Shown here: in pieces, positions 19,127 through 28,600 of the stretch
Numbering within the stretch: the stretch's first letter is position 1
Layout: each line of letters begins with the position of its first letter
NCBI GenBank assembly: GCA_945876035.1
Contig: CAMCMU010000007.1
Coordinates: forward strand, 60,293 to 124,292
Reading direction: 5' to 3'
Origin: Schlesneria paludicola DSM 18645
Lineage (GTDB): Bacteria > Planctomycetota > Planctomycetia > Planctomycetales > Planctomycetaceae
Length of the DNA: 64,000 nucleotides
Program-made: the position numbers and the translations under genes
The notes under the pieces: generated by a model
The model's database searches: none
What the model was told of the DNA's origin: nothing
Seen by the model: only the letters and a program-made list of their open reading frames with translations

Positions 19127-19937
19127 GCGGGCATTGTTGGAGTATCAATGCCCGCCGTCAACTAAAGCCTCAGGCAAGATCGCTCTTCGCCGATGATTTT
19201 CGGATAAAACAGCGGAAAGAAAAGATGCAACAGGGGCCGTGTATTGCTGGTCATTAAGAACCTTGCCCTCTTTGCCAGACCATTTTTCAATAATCGCGGA
19301 GACGAGATGACTCAGGCGATGGCTTGAAAGCGTCCCCCCTGTATAGTTCAGCCCCATTATCACTGTTCGCTCGCGCGATTGTCACCCCGGTGTCCTTCGC
19401 CCTCGATTTGGCAAACGACTCGTCCGTAGACAGAATTCGAAATAGAGCCCGAATTTTTGAGCTGCCCGCCTTCGTGCTTGTGACATCGGGACAGCGCGAG
19501 TTTCCTGCTCTTTTCTGCCAGACCGTCTCCCGAAACTTCCACGCATGACAATGAGGCGGAGTCCATGGTGAATCGGTATGCTTTCTTTTTCGTTGTTCGA
19601 AACGTGTGACCGATGCGGCAGGAGCGTAGGCGATTTTCGCTTCTTTGAAAGCGGGGGGCGTGGACGATTATTTTCCGATTCGGTCGCAGCGTTCCGGAAT
19701 CAATGATAACGGGCGGTGACCGCAATCTCTCGATTCGGAATGGAGCACTGCAGGTTGACCGCCATTCGATGTCTCGCCAGATGTCCATCGACCACAAACA
19801 CGTTTACCTCGTGACCGAACGGATTATCGAAATTGTTGCTGGCATTTTCAGTCAGTACGTCTTGTCCAACAGTGGTTTTTTCCGTGTTCGGATCGAATAA
19901 TTTGGCTCCGGTTCACGCTTTTAAGGCTCGACACATC
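19127..19937. other. Intergenic between ruvX and the LPG-synthase-like gene
   Basis: Divergent promoter region of about 0.8 kb. Minus-strand frames at 19145-19363 (72 codons) and 19360-19797 (145 codons) were considered and not called; see rejected items. Confidence 0.4.
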
Positions 19938-21005
19938 ATGCTGAAAAAACTTTCTCGTTATGCTCGATGGCTTAAGTGGCCTTTAGCATTCGGATTGCTC
20001 TTCGCACTCATTCAATTGAACTGGGATGGTGTGAGCAATTTGAGTCAGCGGAAAATCCATTGGCCGTTATTGTTAGCCGCCGTGGGAGTTCGGTTTGGAT
20101 CGCTCTGCTTCACGTTCCTGAGATGGTGGTTGCTGGTCACGGGAATTGGATTGCCGTTCCGCATCGGCGATGCGTTTCGATTGGGCTTGCTCGGTGAAGC
20201 CTTCAACTCGATGGGACCAGGGTCCGCGGGAGGCGACCTGGTCAAAGCGGGCCTGTTAGTCAAGGACCATCCAAGCCACAGGGCTTCGGCGATGGCAACG
20301 GTGCTGCTCGATCGAGTTCTCGGCTTGTGGGCGCTCTTTTTTGTGGGAGCTTTGGCCTCACTCATTCCTGCGGCTTCGAAACTGAGTCCAGAAATGCAAT
20401 GGGCTGTCTATCTTCTCTGGATCGTCAGCATCACCGGTCTCATGGGAATCATGCTCTTGCTCATCCCCCGGGTAACACATTCTCAAGTCATGCATTGGAT
20501 GACAACGTGGCGAGGTATAGGGCAAATCGTGCGTGAACTAATGACATCCATAGCACTCTACCAAGGGCGTCCACAGGCGATCGCAATGGCGGCAAGCCTG
20601 AGTCTTTTGGGGCACATCGGTTTCTTGACGACGTTTTTCTTGTGTGCCGTGGCGGTGCACGGTGATCAGCAAATCCCCAGCTATGTCGATCATCTCATCG
20701 GAATTCCCTGCCCTGAAGCTCTGAGCGCCGTCATCCCGACACCAGGCGGACTAGGAGCATTGGAGTGGGCTATTGCCTGGTTTTACCAACAACACCAGCA
20801 AATTGTTGATCCTTATAGCACGACCGAACTACTCGAGGTCGCGAACGCCAACGGACTACTCACGGCGCTCGCTTATCGTGTCTCGGCAATTCCAATCGCA
20901 ATTCTCGGTATCGCTTATTATTTTACTTCCCACTTGGGTCATCTCGTTTTATCGGTGGGGCCCGCAGGTCGATTCAATTCAAGTCGTTCCAAAGGCGATG
21001 ATTAA
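19938..21005 (+). CDS. UPF0104 / lysylphosphatidylglycerol synthase TM-region protein
   Basis: 355 aa from ATG 19938 (MLKKLSRYARWLKWPLAFGL); AAGG lies about 14 nt upstream. The frame extends 35 codons further upstream without family features. About eight hydrophobic segments. Family signatures: NSMGPGSAGGDLVKAGLLVK, where LPG synthase and aglB-flanking proteins carry P(G/T)xxGgd, and PTPGGLGALEWAI near the end. The synthase catalytic domain of MprF is absent, so this is the flippase-like membrane half only. Possible role: lipid or polyprenyl-linked glycan translocation. Single-gene unit. Confidence 0.85.
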   Translation: MLKKLSRYARWLKWPLAFGLLFALIQLNWDGVSNLSQRKIHWPLLLAAVGVRFGSLCFTFLRWWLLVTGIGLPFRIGDAFRLGLLGEAFNSMGPGSAGGDLVKAGLLVKDHPSHRASAMATVLLDRVLGLWALFFVGALASLIPAASKLSPEMQWAVYLLWIVSITGLMGIMLLLIPRVTHSQVMHWMTTWRGIGQIVRELMTSIALYQGRPQAIAMAASLSLLGHIGFLTTFFLCAVAVHGDQQIPSYVDHLIGIPCPEALSAVIPTPGGLGALEWAIAWFYQQHQQIVDPYSTTELLEVANANGLLTALAYRVSAIPIAILGIAYYFTSHLGHLVLSVGPAGRFNSSRSKGDD

Positions 21006-21698
21006 TCCCCTGATTTGTGAATCTCTTTCTTCGACAAAAGAAAACACCACGTCCCTTCTGCTCGAGTCGCGGCCACGATGCCAGCCTAAACGTCGGCCTC
21101 ACACCATCCACAAGACGTCCTCATGACCCGCTTTGACTTCGATGGAACCGGCATTTTCCAACCAATAACAACTGATCCACGACGGAGTGGCACGGCTCAT
21201 CGATCAACTCTCGCCGGGCAAACAAGAGACTCAACAGCGAGTTTCAACAACACACCGCCGGACCCACGTGATTGCAGGTCGAGACCCGACCGCAAGTTCG
21301 CAGAACAGACGTGACAGGCGCACGTGACCCTGATCTGTCCAAGCCATAACTAGACTGCGGTCATTTTCCACGTCGACCAGTGGCTCCCTGAGAAACAGAG
21401 GCGGTCGGCCCAAAGACGACGCCCGACTCGAGTACGGTAGCGGAGCCGCACCAAACACGTGCACTCGAAATTAACCGCCGCACGGAAGACATGGCACCAC
21501 TCTTTTCACCAAACAATCCTCTCGACGCGGCCTTTAGCGGGAACTTCGCAGGAGTGCACTTCCTGCGATTCGCAAATCTTTCACTATTAAATCAAACCAA
21601 AATAAATAAAATCAAATAAATCAAACCAAAATAAATCAAATCAAAAGTAGCCCACACTGAGGCTTTCGGCACGCCATCTCAATTTTGATGATCGACTT
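21006..21698. other. Intergenic with AT-rich direct repeat
   Basis: No gene supported. The final 110 bp are strongly A-rich (listed separately as a repeat). Confidence 0.45.
21589..21636. repeat. A-rich 19-bp direct repeat
   Basis: AAATCAAACCAAAATAAAT occurs at 21589-21607 and again at 21618-21636, a 29-bp period, within a wider A-rich tract extending to about 21646. It lies between the LPG-synthase-like gene and the small membrane protein gene. Confidence 0.7.
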
Positions 21699-21854
21699 TC
21701 AGCACTTCGTCGAATTCCCCTTGAGCATCAAATACCAGCCAACTCCCCCCACAGATGACAATAACGCGACATATTCTTTGGGACCAAGATTGGCCCAGCC
21801 AGTCTTGATCAGCTGCTGGTAATAGCCGACAAAGTCGAAAATCCATTCAAACAT
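21699..21854 (-). CDS. Small hypothetical membrane-associated protein
   Basis: 51 aa from ATG 21854 (MFEWIFDFVGYYQQLIKTGW). GGA sits about 9 nt upstream; an in-frame TTG at 21884 would add 10 residues. A hydrophobic C-terminal helix (EYVALLSSVGGVGWYLML) follows an amphipathic aromatic N-terminus, a design seen in small planctomycetal membrane proteins. Evidence is compositional only. Confidence 0.45.
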   Translation of the reverse strand: MFEWIFDFVGYYQQLIKTGWANLGPKEYVALLSSVGGVGWYLMLKGNSTKC

Positions 21855-23027
21855 CCGAGCATTCCATCTTTCGTAAATTTTCAATAGTACAAATACGAAT
21901 CTACGTCACGATTTCCGCCAGAGCAAATTTCATTGACTGGCGTGTGGTGGATTTCACGGGCTTGTCTCATTTCTGAGCGGCCTCCTCGCGCAGGCCAGCC
22001 GCTACCTCTTCAGGCGTCGGACTCGCGACCTGAGCCATCGAGACCTGTTTTCGGTGAATTTAACGAACCAGACTCGCTATTTTTTTCCTTGGCATGCGAA
22101 CACCACGGCCGTGCCGAACTCGTTTTGAGCAAAGGACGATCTGCTGTCAGCTCCCCCCGGCCTTGAACATTCTGCGTCGTGTCGACTTATTCGCCAACAA
22201 CCGAAATGCGCCCGATCTCACCACCGATTGCTGCTCGCAGGGCGGTATCAAGGGACAACTCTCTGTCTTCAGTCGGTTTCGACACCGAGCAGAAAACAAT
22301 CTGATCTCGAGCGACAAACCTGACAAGCGGACCGAAACTCGCCACGCCGTGTTCACGTGACTACAGATTGATTCCGGCCGACAAGATTGGAGCCTCTTGC
22401 ATTGCTGAGCGACTTGCTTGAGGCACTCATGTTCGTTCCCCCACCCAATGACAAAACCATCTTGGGCCGCGGTCGTTTGGGTGCAAACCGACGGAGTTGA
22501 CGGGTCGGTGCAATCTGTTGCACTACACTGCAGTTGTTCGAGATTTGTTTACTGAAATTTTCGGAGTCGTCGCGGGTCAGCCCGACATTTAAAATTGTTC
22601 TCGTGATAACGTGGAACCCTGCTGCCGCACAACAATTAAAAAATAGGTCTTTTTTTGATCTTTCTGGCCGAATTCGGCGTACACAACAGCAGACAGCAAA
22701 ATTGACCTGACCTGCACTTGGACGGAAACCCAGATTCCATCCAAACATTTTTGTTCCTGAGTCATGACTTGCGGCCGGGGGATCAAAGTATCGCGGTGCT
22801 TGGAATCAACGGCTTCTGCCGCTCCCACGTTCCTTCCTTAACCGCCCCATAACACGAGCGGAGTTGCCCGACAGAAAACTAATTTTCGACGGGCTTCTGA
22901 ATCATGAGCCACAAAACGTCGCAAACCGAATGAATGGCATTCCGTTTGCGTACGTATTCCGCAAATTGCGATTTTGCTGTTATTTCAACAATTCACTTTG
23001 ATTTGCTTTCCTGCGAAGTTCGTGGAG
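21855..23027. other. Intergenic upstream of the sigma factor gene
   Basis: About 1.2 kb with no supported gene. It leads to the 15-bp hairpin before the sigma factor start. Confidence 0.45.
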
Positions 23028-23061
23028 TGGTGTTGCTTGAGACCTGTCTCAAGCAACACCA
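23028..23061 (+). promoter_or_regulatory. 15-bp perfect hairpin before the sigma factor gene
   Basis: TGGTGTTGCTTGAGA (23028-23042) and its exact complement at 23047-23061, with a CCTG loop. The ribosome-binding site AGAGGA (23065-23070) starts 4 nt after the stem. In RNA this would be a very stable stem abutting the initiation region; in DNA it could be an operator. Confidence 0.75.
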
Positions 23062-23079
23062 ATGAGAGGATCTAAAATC

Positions 23080-24744
23080 ATGCGACGCTACCGAAATCCT
23101 GCTATCAAGCAATTGCGAGATCATCAAATTAAGTATGCTCCTCGAGAGCTACGCCTCAAGCAAATCGACCGCGCCGAATTTTTATTGAACGAACTGCAAC
23201 CGAACACCCCATTGAGTTACCCGGAGCTCTGTGAGAAGGTCACAAGTTATCGTGGCGAGATGTATCCGGACCTCGTCCTGACAGGTGAAGAAGCGAGGCA
23301 CGACCTGCGGTGTTTTGTGGAGGACTTGTCTGACAGTGTTAATATTTCCGCAGATAATGCTGGCGAACAAGTATGGACTCTCGAAGATCTCGGAAAACTG
23401 TTTAACGTCTCCACAAAGACTGTCTCGCGTTGGCGAGACCGCGGACTGGTGAGCCGTCGTTTTCGATTTAATGGCCGCAAACGCGTCGGGTTTCTGAAAT
23501 CATCCGTCGAACGATTTGTCCAGTCGCATTCTAACGAAGTTGATCACGGATCCAATTTCAGCCAGTTATCGCTCGATGATCGGGAACGGTTGATTCACAG
23601 AGCACGCAAGCTGGTTCAGGCCGGCGGTTGCCAAACGGAAGTCAATCATCGACTCGCCCGCTCGTTTGGGCGTTCCCCTGAAACGATTCGTTATACCCTC
23701 AAAAGATTTGATAAAGCGCATCCGGAAGTTGCCGTGTTTCCCCATTCTTCAAGTCCCTTGACCGACGAGCAGAAGCGTGAGATGTATCGCCGATTCGGCC
23801 GCGGTGTATCGATTGAAAGTCTTTCAATCGACTTCGATCGAACGCGCACAAGTATCTACCGGCTGATTGCTGAAGTCCGTGCCCAGTTCATGTTAAACGA
23901 GCCGATCAATTTCATGGACGCAGCAGATTTTCACGAATCCAATGCTGACGTCTTGATTCTTTCTGCTCCTCCCCAGACAGAGAGTCAACATCTGCCTGTG
24001 AAGACGCCTCTTGGGCTGCCGCCGTATCTCGAAAGCCTGTACGCGATCCCCTTGTTAAGCCGCGAGGAGGAAGTTTATTACTTCCGTAAGATGAATTATC
24101 TCAAGTGCCGCGCTGCGGAACTCCAAAAAGGTCTCGATCTCGTTCGGCCCAAAACTCGAACAATGGATGAAATTGAACGACTGCTGAAGCAGGCTGGCGA
24201 CGTGAAAAACTTCCTGATCCGCAGCAATTTGCGGCTGGTCGTTTCCATCGCCAAAAAACATTCAAAACCGAACATCAGTTTTTTTGAAATGGTCAGCGAC
24301 GGAAACATGGCATTGATGCGTGCTATTGAGAAGTTTGATTACACGCGAGGTTTCAAGTTTTCGACGTATGCCAGTTGGGCGATCATGAAAAATTATGCTC
24401 GATCGATTCCGGCGGAATTTACGCAGCTTGATCGATTTCAAACAGGGACCGACGAAGTCTTTAGTCAGTCTTCGAATCAGCGGTCAGATGGCTTGACGGA
24501 AGAATTAATCAACCACCGACAGCACGAAACTCTGATGACAATTATTTTGCAACTGCCTGCCCGGGAGCGTGAAATCATCGTCTCGCGATTTGGACTGAGT
24601 CACGGGTCCAGACCCAAAACGCTCGAACAAGTCGGCGTAAAACTGGGCGTGACAAAGGAACGCATCAGGCAACTCGAAGTTCGAGCTCTCGAAAAACTCC
24701 GCAAGATAGCGGAAGGAGCGAGACTGGATATTCCGGGAATCTGA
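23080..24744 (+). CDS. Sigma-70 family RNA polymerase factor with HTH extension
   Basis: 554 aa from ATG 23080, chosen because AGAGGA lies 9 nt upstream; an in-frame ATG at 23062 would overlap that site. Residues ~95-155 hold a MerR/excisionase-like helix-turn-helix (WTLEDLGKLFNVSTKTVSRW), and ~180-270 hold two further HTH-like stretches (SFGRSPETIRYTLKRF; SIDFDRTRTSIYRLIAEVRA). Then come sigma region 1.2 (LPPYLESLYAIPLLSREEE), region 2 (LRLVVSIAKKH, GNMALMRAIEKFDYTRG, FSTYASWAI) and region 4 (TLEQVGVKLGVTKERIRQLE). The segment between regions 2 and 4 is only ~40 residues and region 3 is not recognisable. The product should direct RNA polymerase to a special promoter set. Confidence 0.9.
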   Translation: MRRYRNPAIKQLRDHQIKYAPRELRLKQIDRAEFLLNELQPNTPLSYPELCEKVTSYRGEMYPDLVLTGEEARHDLRCFVEDLSDSVNISADNAGEQVWTLEDLGKLFNVSTKTVSRWRDRGLVSRRFRFNGRKRVGFLKSSVERFVQSHSNEVDHGSNFSQLSLDDRERLIHRARKLVQAGGCQTEVNHRLARSFGRSPETIRYTLKRFDKAHPEVAVFPHSSSPLTDEQKREMYRRFGRGVSIESLSIDFDRTRTSIYRLIAEVRAQFMLNEPINFMDAADFHESNADVLILSAPPQTESQHLPVKTPLGLPPYLESLYAIPLLSREEEVYYFRKMNYLKCRAAELQKGLDLVRPKTRTMDEIERLLKQAGDVKNFLIRSNLRLVVSIAKKHSKPNISFFEMVSDGNMALMRAIEKFDYTRGFKFSTYASWAIMKNYARSIPAEFTQLDRFQTGTDEVFSQSSNQRSDGLTEELINHRQHETLMTIILQLPAREREIIVSRFGLSHGSRPKTLEQVGVKLGVTKERIRQLEVRALEKLRKIAEGARLDIPGI

Positions 24745-25610
24745 TTGCTGATGTTTTTTTGTTTTTTAGAAGTAGGAACCAACGGCTGAAAGCAACAGAG
24801 ATCTTTTCCGTTCGCCTCAGTAATTGTCGATTTACAAAACTTCAGCGTCACGTTTCGCTCTCTTGTGGCGAATCCAAACGATTCACGATTTCCGGCAACC
24901 GCGGTCCAACAGGCTGTCCCGAAACGCAAACAATCTGCGCCGCGTGTCGTCCTCGTTTCGCCTCGACAGAGGGTGGCCGTAATCCAATCGGTATTTCGGC
25001 TAGGCTATCTCAAAAACTGCTGTAAATTGGGCGTATGCTCCATCACACCGCCTAAGCGGCAGGCGGATTCGACAGCCAATCTCTAAAAACGTGCCTTGGC
25101 GGAGATTCACAAGCTCTCCGCTCGGTGACGGAGATGAATAGCGAGACGGGGCTGCCGCTGGCATCGGGATCGCACTTGGCGATCCCCCCGTAACCTTTCA
25201 GTTTTATAGCTTGTCTTCATCGAGAAGAAGACGTGCTGTTTTTGCTTGTTTGGTTATTGCGTGGCGAAGCCGATCGTATCCGCAGATGTCAGCGGACAGT
25301 GGATTGACGGCGACATTTTCAAAGAGGAAAAAACCATGCTCCTTCAACCATCGGCAAGAACTGCCGTCTCGGTCTCTGATCCTCGCCATGACCATCAGAT
25401 GATGCGGAATCGAACTTTGCCGGTTGTACTGAAAGTGACTTCTGTAGCGAATTTTCATTCAATTTCTTCTCAGGATTGTTCCGAAGAATACGGATAACCG
25501 CTAGAGGCGGAACAGTCGTCAGATTTTACGACTGCATAACGAGCAGAGGGAACGGACGACGTCTTGGTGGGTCGCGTGCGAGGCTTTCTCAGCAGTCGCT
25601 GGAGCAACCG
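24745..25610. other. Intergenic before the autotransporter
   Basis: About 0.87 kb. T-rich just after the sigma gene stop. An 8-bp hairpin lies at 25166-25186 (GGGATCGC/GCGATCCC). The autotransporter frame is open from 25476, but the first 45 codons are not a signal peptide and are treated as untranslated. Confidence 0.45.
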
Positions 25611-28600
25611 ATGAATCTTCGATGCAAATGGTGTCTGTTTGGTCTTCTGAGTTGGGTGGCAATGGTTCAATGTGCCATCGCTCAGCCCGGCGCGCCGGTG
25701 CAACCGGTGGCTCCGTTCACCGAGCAGTTTTCGGGGGAGCAGCTTCCGCCTCCGTTGACCTCATTCGACGACCAACCTGGTGTCGTGAATCTAGGCAACA
25801 GTGGCATGAGCTATACCGATGTGGATCGGCAGTTTCGACCGAGATTCAAGATCGATACTCGTGGCGGAGGCATGTACGGTTACGAGCTCGGCAATACAAG
25901 CCTTGGAATGTTCGTTCCGTTTCAGATCGAAGGCGATAACGCGATTTTATTTCTCGATGCTCGCGGGATGGTCACCCATGACGGGAGCGGCGGTGCAAAT
26001 ATTGGTGCCGGCTGGCGTTGGTGGATGGAGGACATCGACCGCATCGTTGGACTGTCGGCTTTCTATGACAATGACAACGGACAGCGTGGAAAATACAACC
26101 AAATCGGCTTGAGCTTTGAATCCCTAGGCCGGTATGTCGAATATCGCGTCAATGGATATATCCCTATTGGGACGAAGGAGACGTTCGTTTCATCTTCGGT
26201 CGATTCATCAACGCTCGCCTTTCAGGAAAATTCGCTCGTTTTCAGTCGAACGAACGTGGCTGAGCAGACGTACACAGGCTTTGACGCCGAGGTTGGCGGT
26301 CCGCTTCCGGTCGTTGGACGATATGGCGTCAACGGGTACGTTGGCGGCTACCACCTCATCGGCAATGGAGCCAAGGGCGGAACGGCGACCGGTGCCAGCG
26401 GCCGTTTTATGGCGCAGCTCAACGAAGATGTCTCGTTTGGAATGCAGTTTACGGATGACAACGTTTTTGGGAGCAACACTCAATTCCAAGTCTTTGTGAC
26501 ATTGCCCGATGGCGTTCCAAGTCGTTGGCTGAGAAATCCACGCGTGCAGGATCGAATGACTCAGTCGGTCTATCGTCAGAACCGAGTCTTGGCACACGTC
26601 GACACATACACCACGTATGACAAGGCGATTAATCCGAGTAACAACTTACCGTACTTCGTGACACAGATCGATCCGAATTTGACGGCCGCCGGCAATGGCA
26701 CGATTGAGACTCCGTTCGACAGTATCGCTCAATACAATGCTCAGGGGCTCGCGCAGCAACAACATTCCGACATCCTTTATGTTCGGCCTCGGAATGACGG
26801 TTCAAGTACCAACCTCAATACCAAGGACACCTTGACGCTGTTCAACGGGCAACGTCTGCTGAGCACCGCAGTGCCACACACGCTGCAGACCACCAATTTC
26901 CCTGACAGAGAATTTTTATTGCCTTCGCCAACAGGATTTCCTGTCGGAGGAGCAAAACCAATGTTGTTCAACAGTAGTGAAGGTGATGTGATCACCTTTG
27001 CGCCGGGTGCAACATCCTTGGAAGTGTCGGGATTCGACATCACCGGAAGTGCCACGGGCAACGGGATTGCTGGTGCGGGCAACTCGTTTGTATCAATCAA
27101 CAATAACATCATCCACGATGCGTTGAACGGCGTCCTCTTGACAAACATGAGCGGCACGACCACTAGAGGCGTCGGTGGCAATGTCTTTGTGACCGGACAC
27201 GACATCGGTTCGAATGAGGGCCAAAACGGATTCGACTCGGTCATCCTCGACTACCTGCGTGGCGTAGGCACGCCCGAGACCGTCGATGCCAGTGCGTACT
27301 CACTCGCTGTCATCGGCAGCGATCCTAGCAATTGGTCATTCAGCGGTGGGACGCCTGGAAACCCTATTCAAGTCAAGCCGGGATATGAGAGCACGACGTT
27401 CTACGATACCGATGCTCTGATTGCGAATCCGGCATTATGGGACGAAGTTTTTTCTAAGAACGGCATCGTGGTCCTGTCCTACGAGAACGCCAGTGGCGGT
27501 AACGTCAATGCGGCTGGCGTGGAAGCGATCGATTCCCAAGCGGCTCGCTTTTCCGCTGCGATCAGCGGTGGAACAGATGTCTGGGCTAATTCCGGGGGAA
27601 ATAACGCTAACTACTACAACTTTTTACCAACCGGTGTCGCCGCGACAGGTTCGCCAATCAATGCCTTTAATGGCTTCCTTGAAACATCTGCCGGTGCTGC
27701 GATTGGAATTACTAATGTTCCACCAAACAGCATGATTAATGGCTTCGAGACCTTTAACTCCCTCTCAGCCACAGACGCCGCTTACACTGTGATGGAAACC
27801 CGTCCCGTCGTTGGGGGTGCTGAAACGATCTCCGTAGGTGTGCAAAATGCTCTGATTGGGCCGGTGGGTGTTGTGGAACCAGGAACCGCTGGAACCGCCG
27901 CACTGATCACGGACAACACCTTCAGAAATAATTTCAATGATGGCTTCCGAGTCACTAACGAAGGAGCCGCACAGTTGGATGTTGTGGTGCATCGCAACAC
28001 CTTTTCGCTCAACGGCGGCAACGGACTACGATTGGATTCGAATGCCGGCAGTGTCATCGGAGGCTTCCTTGGGGGCGAGGATACGGCAGCCGTTTTGGCC
28101 TCAACCACCACACTGGGCAGCGCCGCCATACTTCGTGGAAACACTTTCACCGACAACGGGGAAGCCGGCCTGCGCCTGACCGCGGATTCTGGAACTCTGA
28201 ACTTCGGATCACCCCCAGGTCCCGCAATCTCGGCAATCATCAACAACGTCTTTCAGGATAACAATGATGGCGTCGTGGTCACTTCCACCAACGATTCGAC
28301 CATGAATCTCTCCATAATTGACAACACGGTATCGAACAATGTGAGCAATGGATTCGCACTGATGGCAGACAGCGGTACCACGCGTCTGGCGTTTGGAGGC
28401 AAGACAGCAGAAAAGGGGAATCGCGTCGCCAACAATGGATTGAGTGGGATTCTTGTCGATCTCAACGGAACGGCAGAGATGCCTTCGCTCAACATTCAGA
28501 ACAACACCATGACACTGAATGGGACAGGCCTCAGCGTCGGCGATGGAATCAATATCCAAGCTGCTGACCAGTCCTTGCTAAGCGCGACGACGATTTTGGA

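Noticed and set aside
19145..19363. 72-codon minus-strand frame 18 bp upstream of ruvX
   Set aside because: Protein-like composition and close spacing to ruvX are suggestive, but there is no ribosome-binding site or recognisable family, so it stays uncalled.
19360..19797. 145-codon minus-strand frame
   Set aside because: Arg/Ser-rich with no fold signature; lies in a divergent promoter region.
21589..21646. A-rich direct repeats as a possible replication origin or iteron set
   Set aside because: Only two copies, no DnaA boxes or replication gene nearby.
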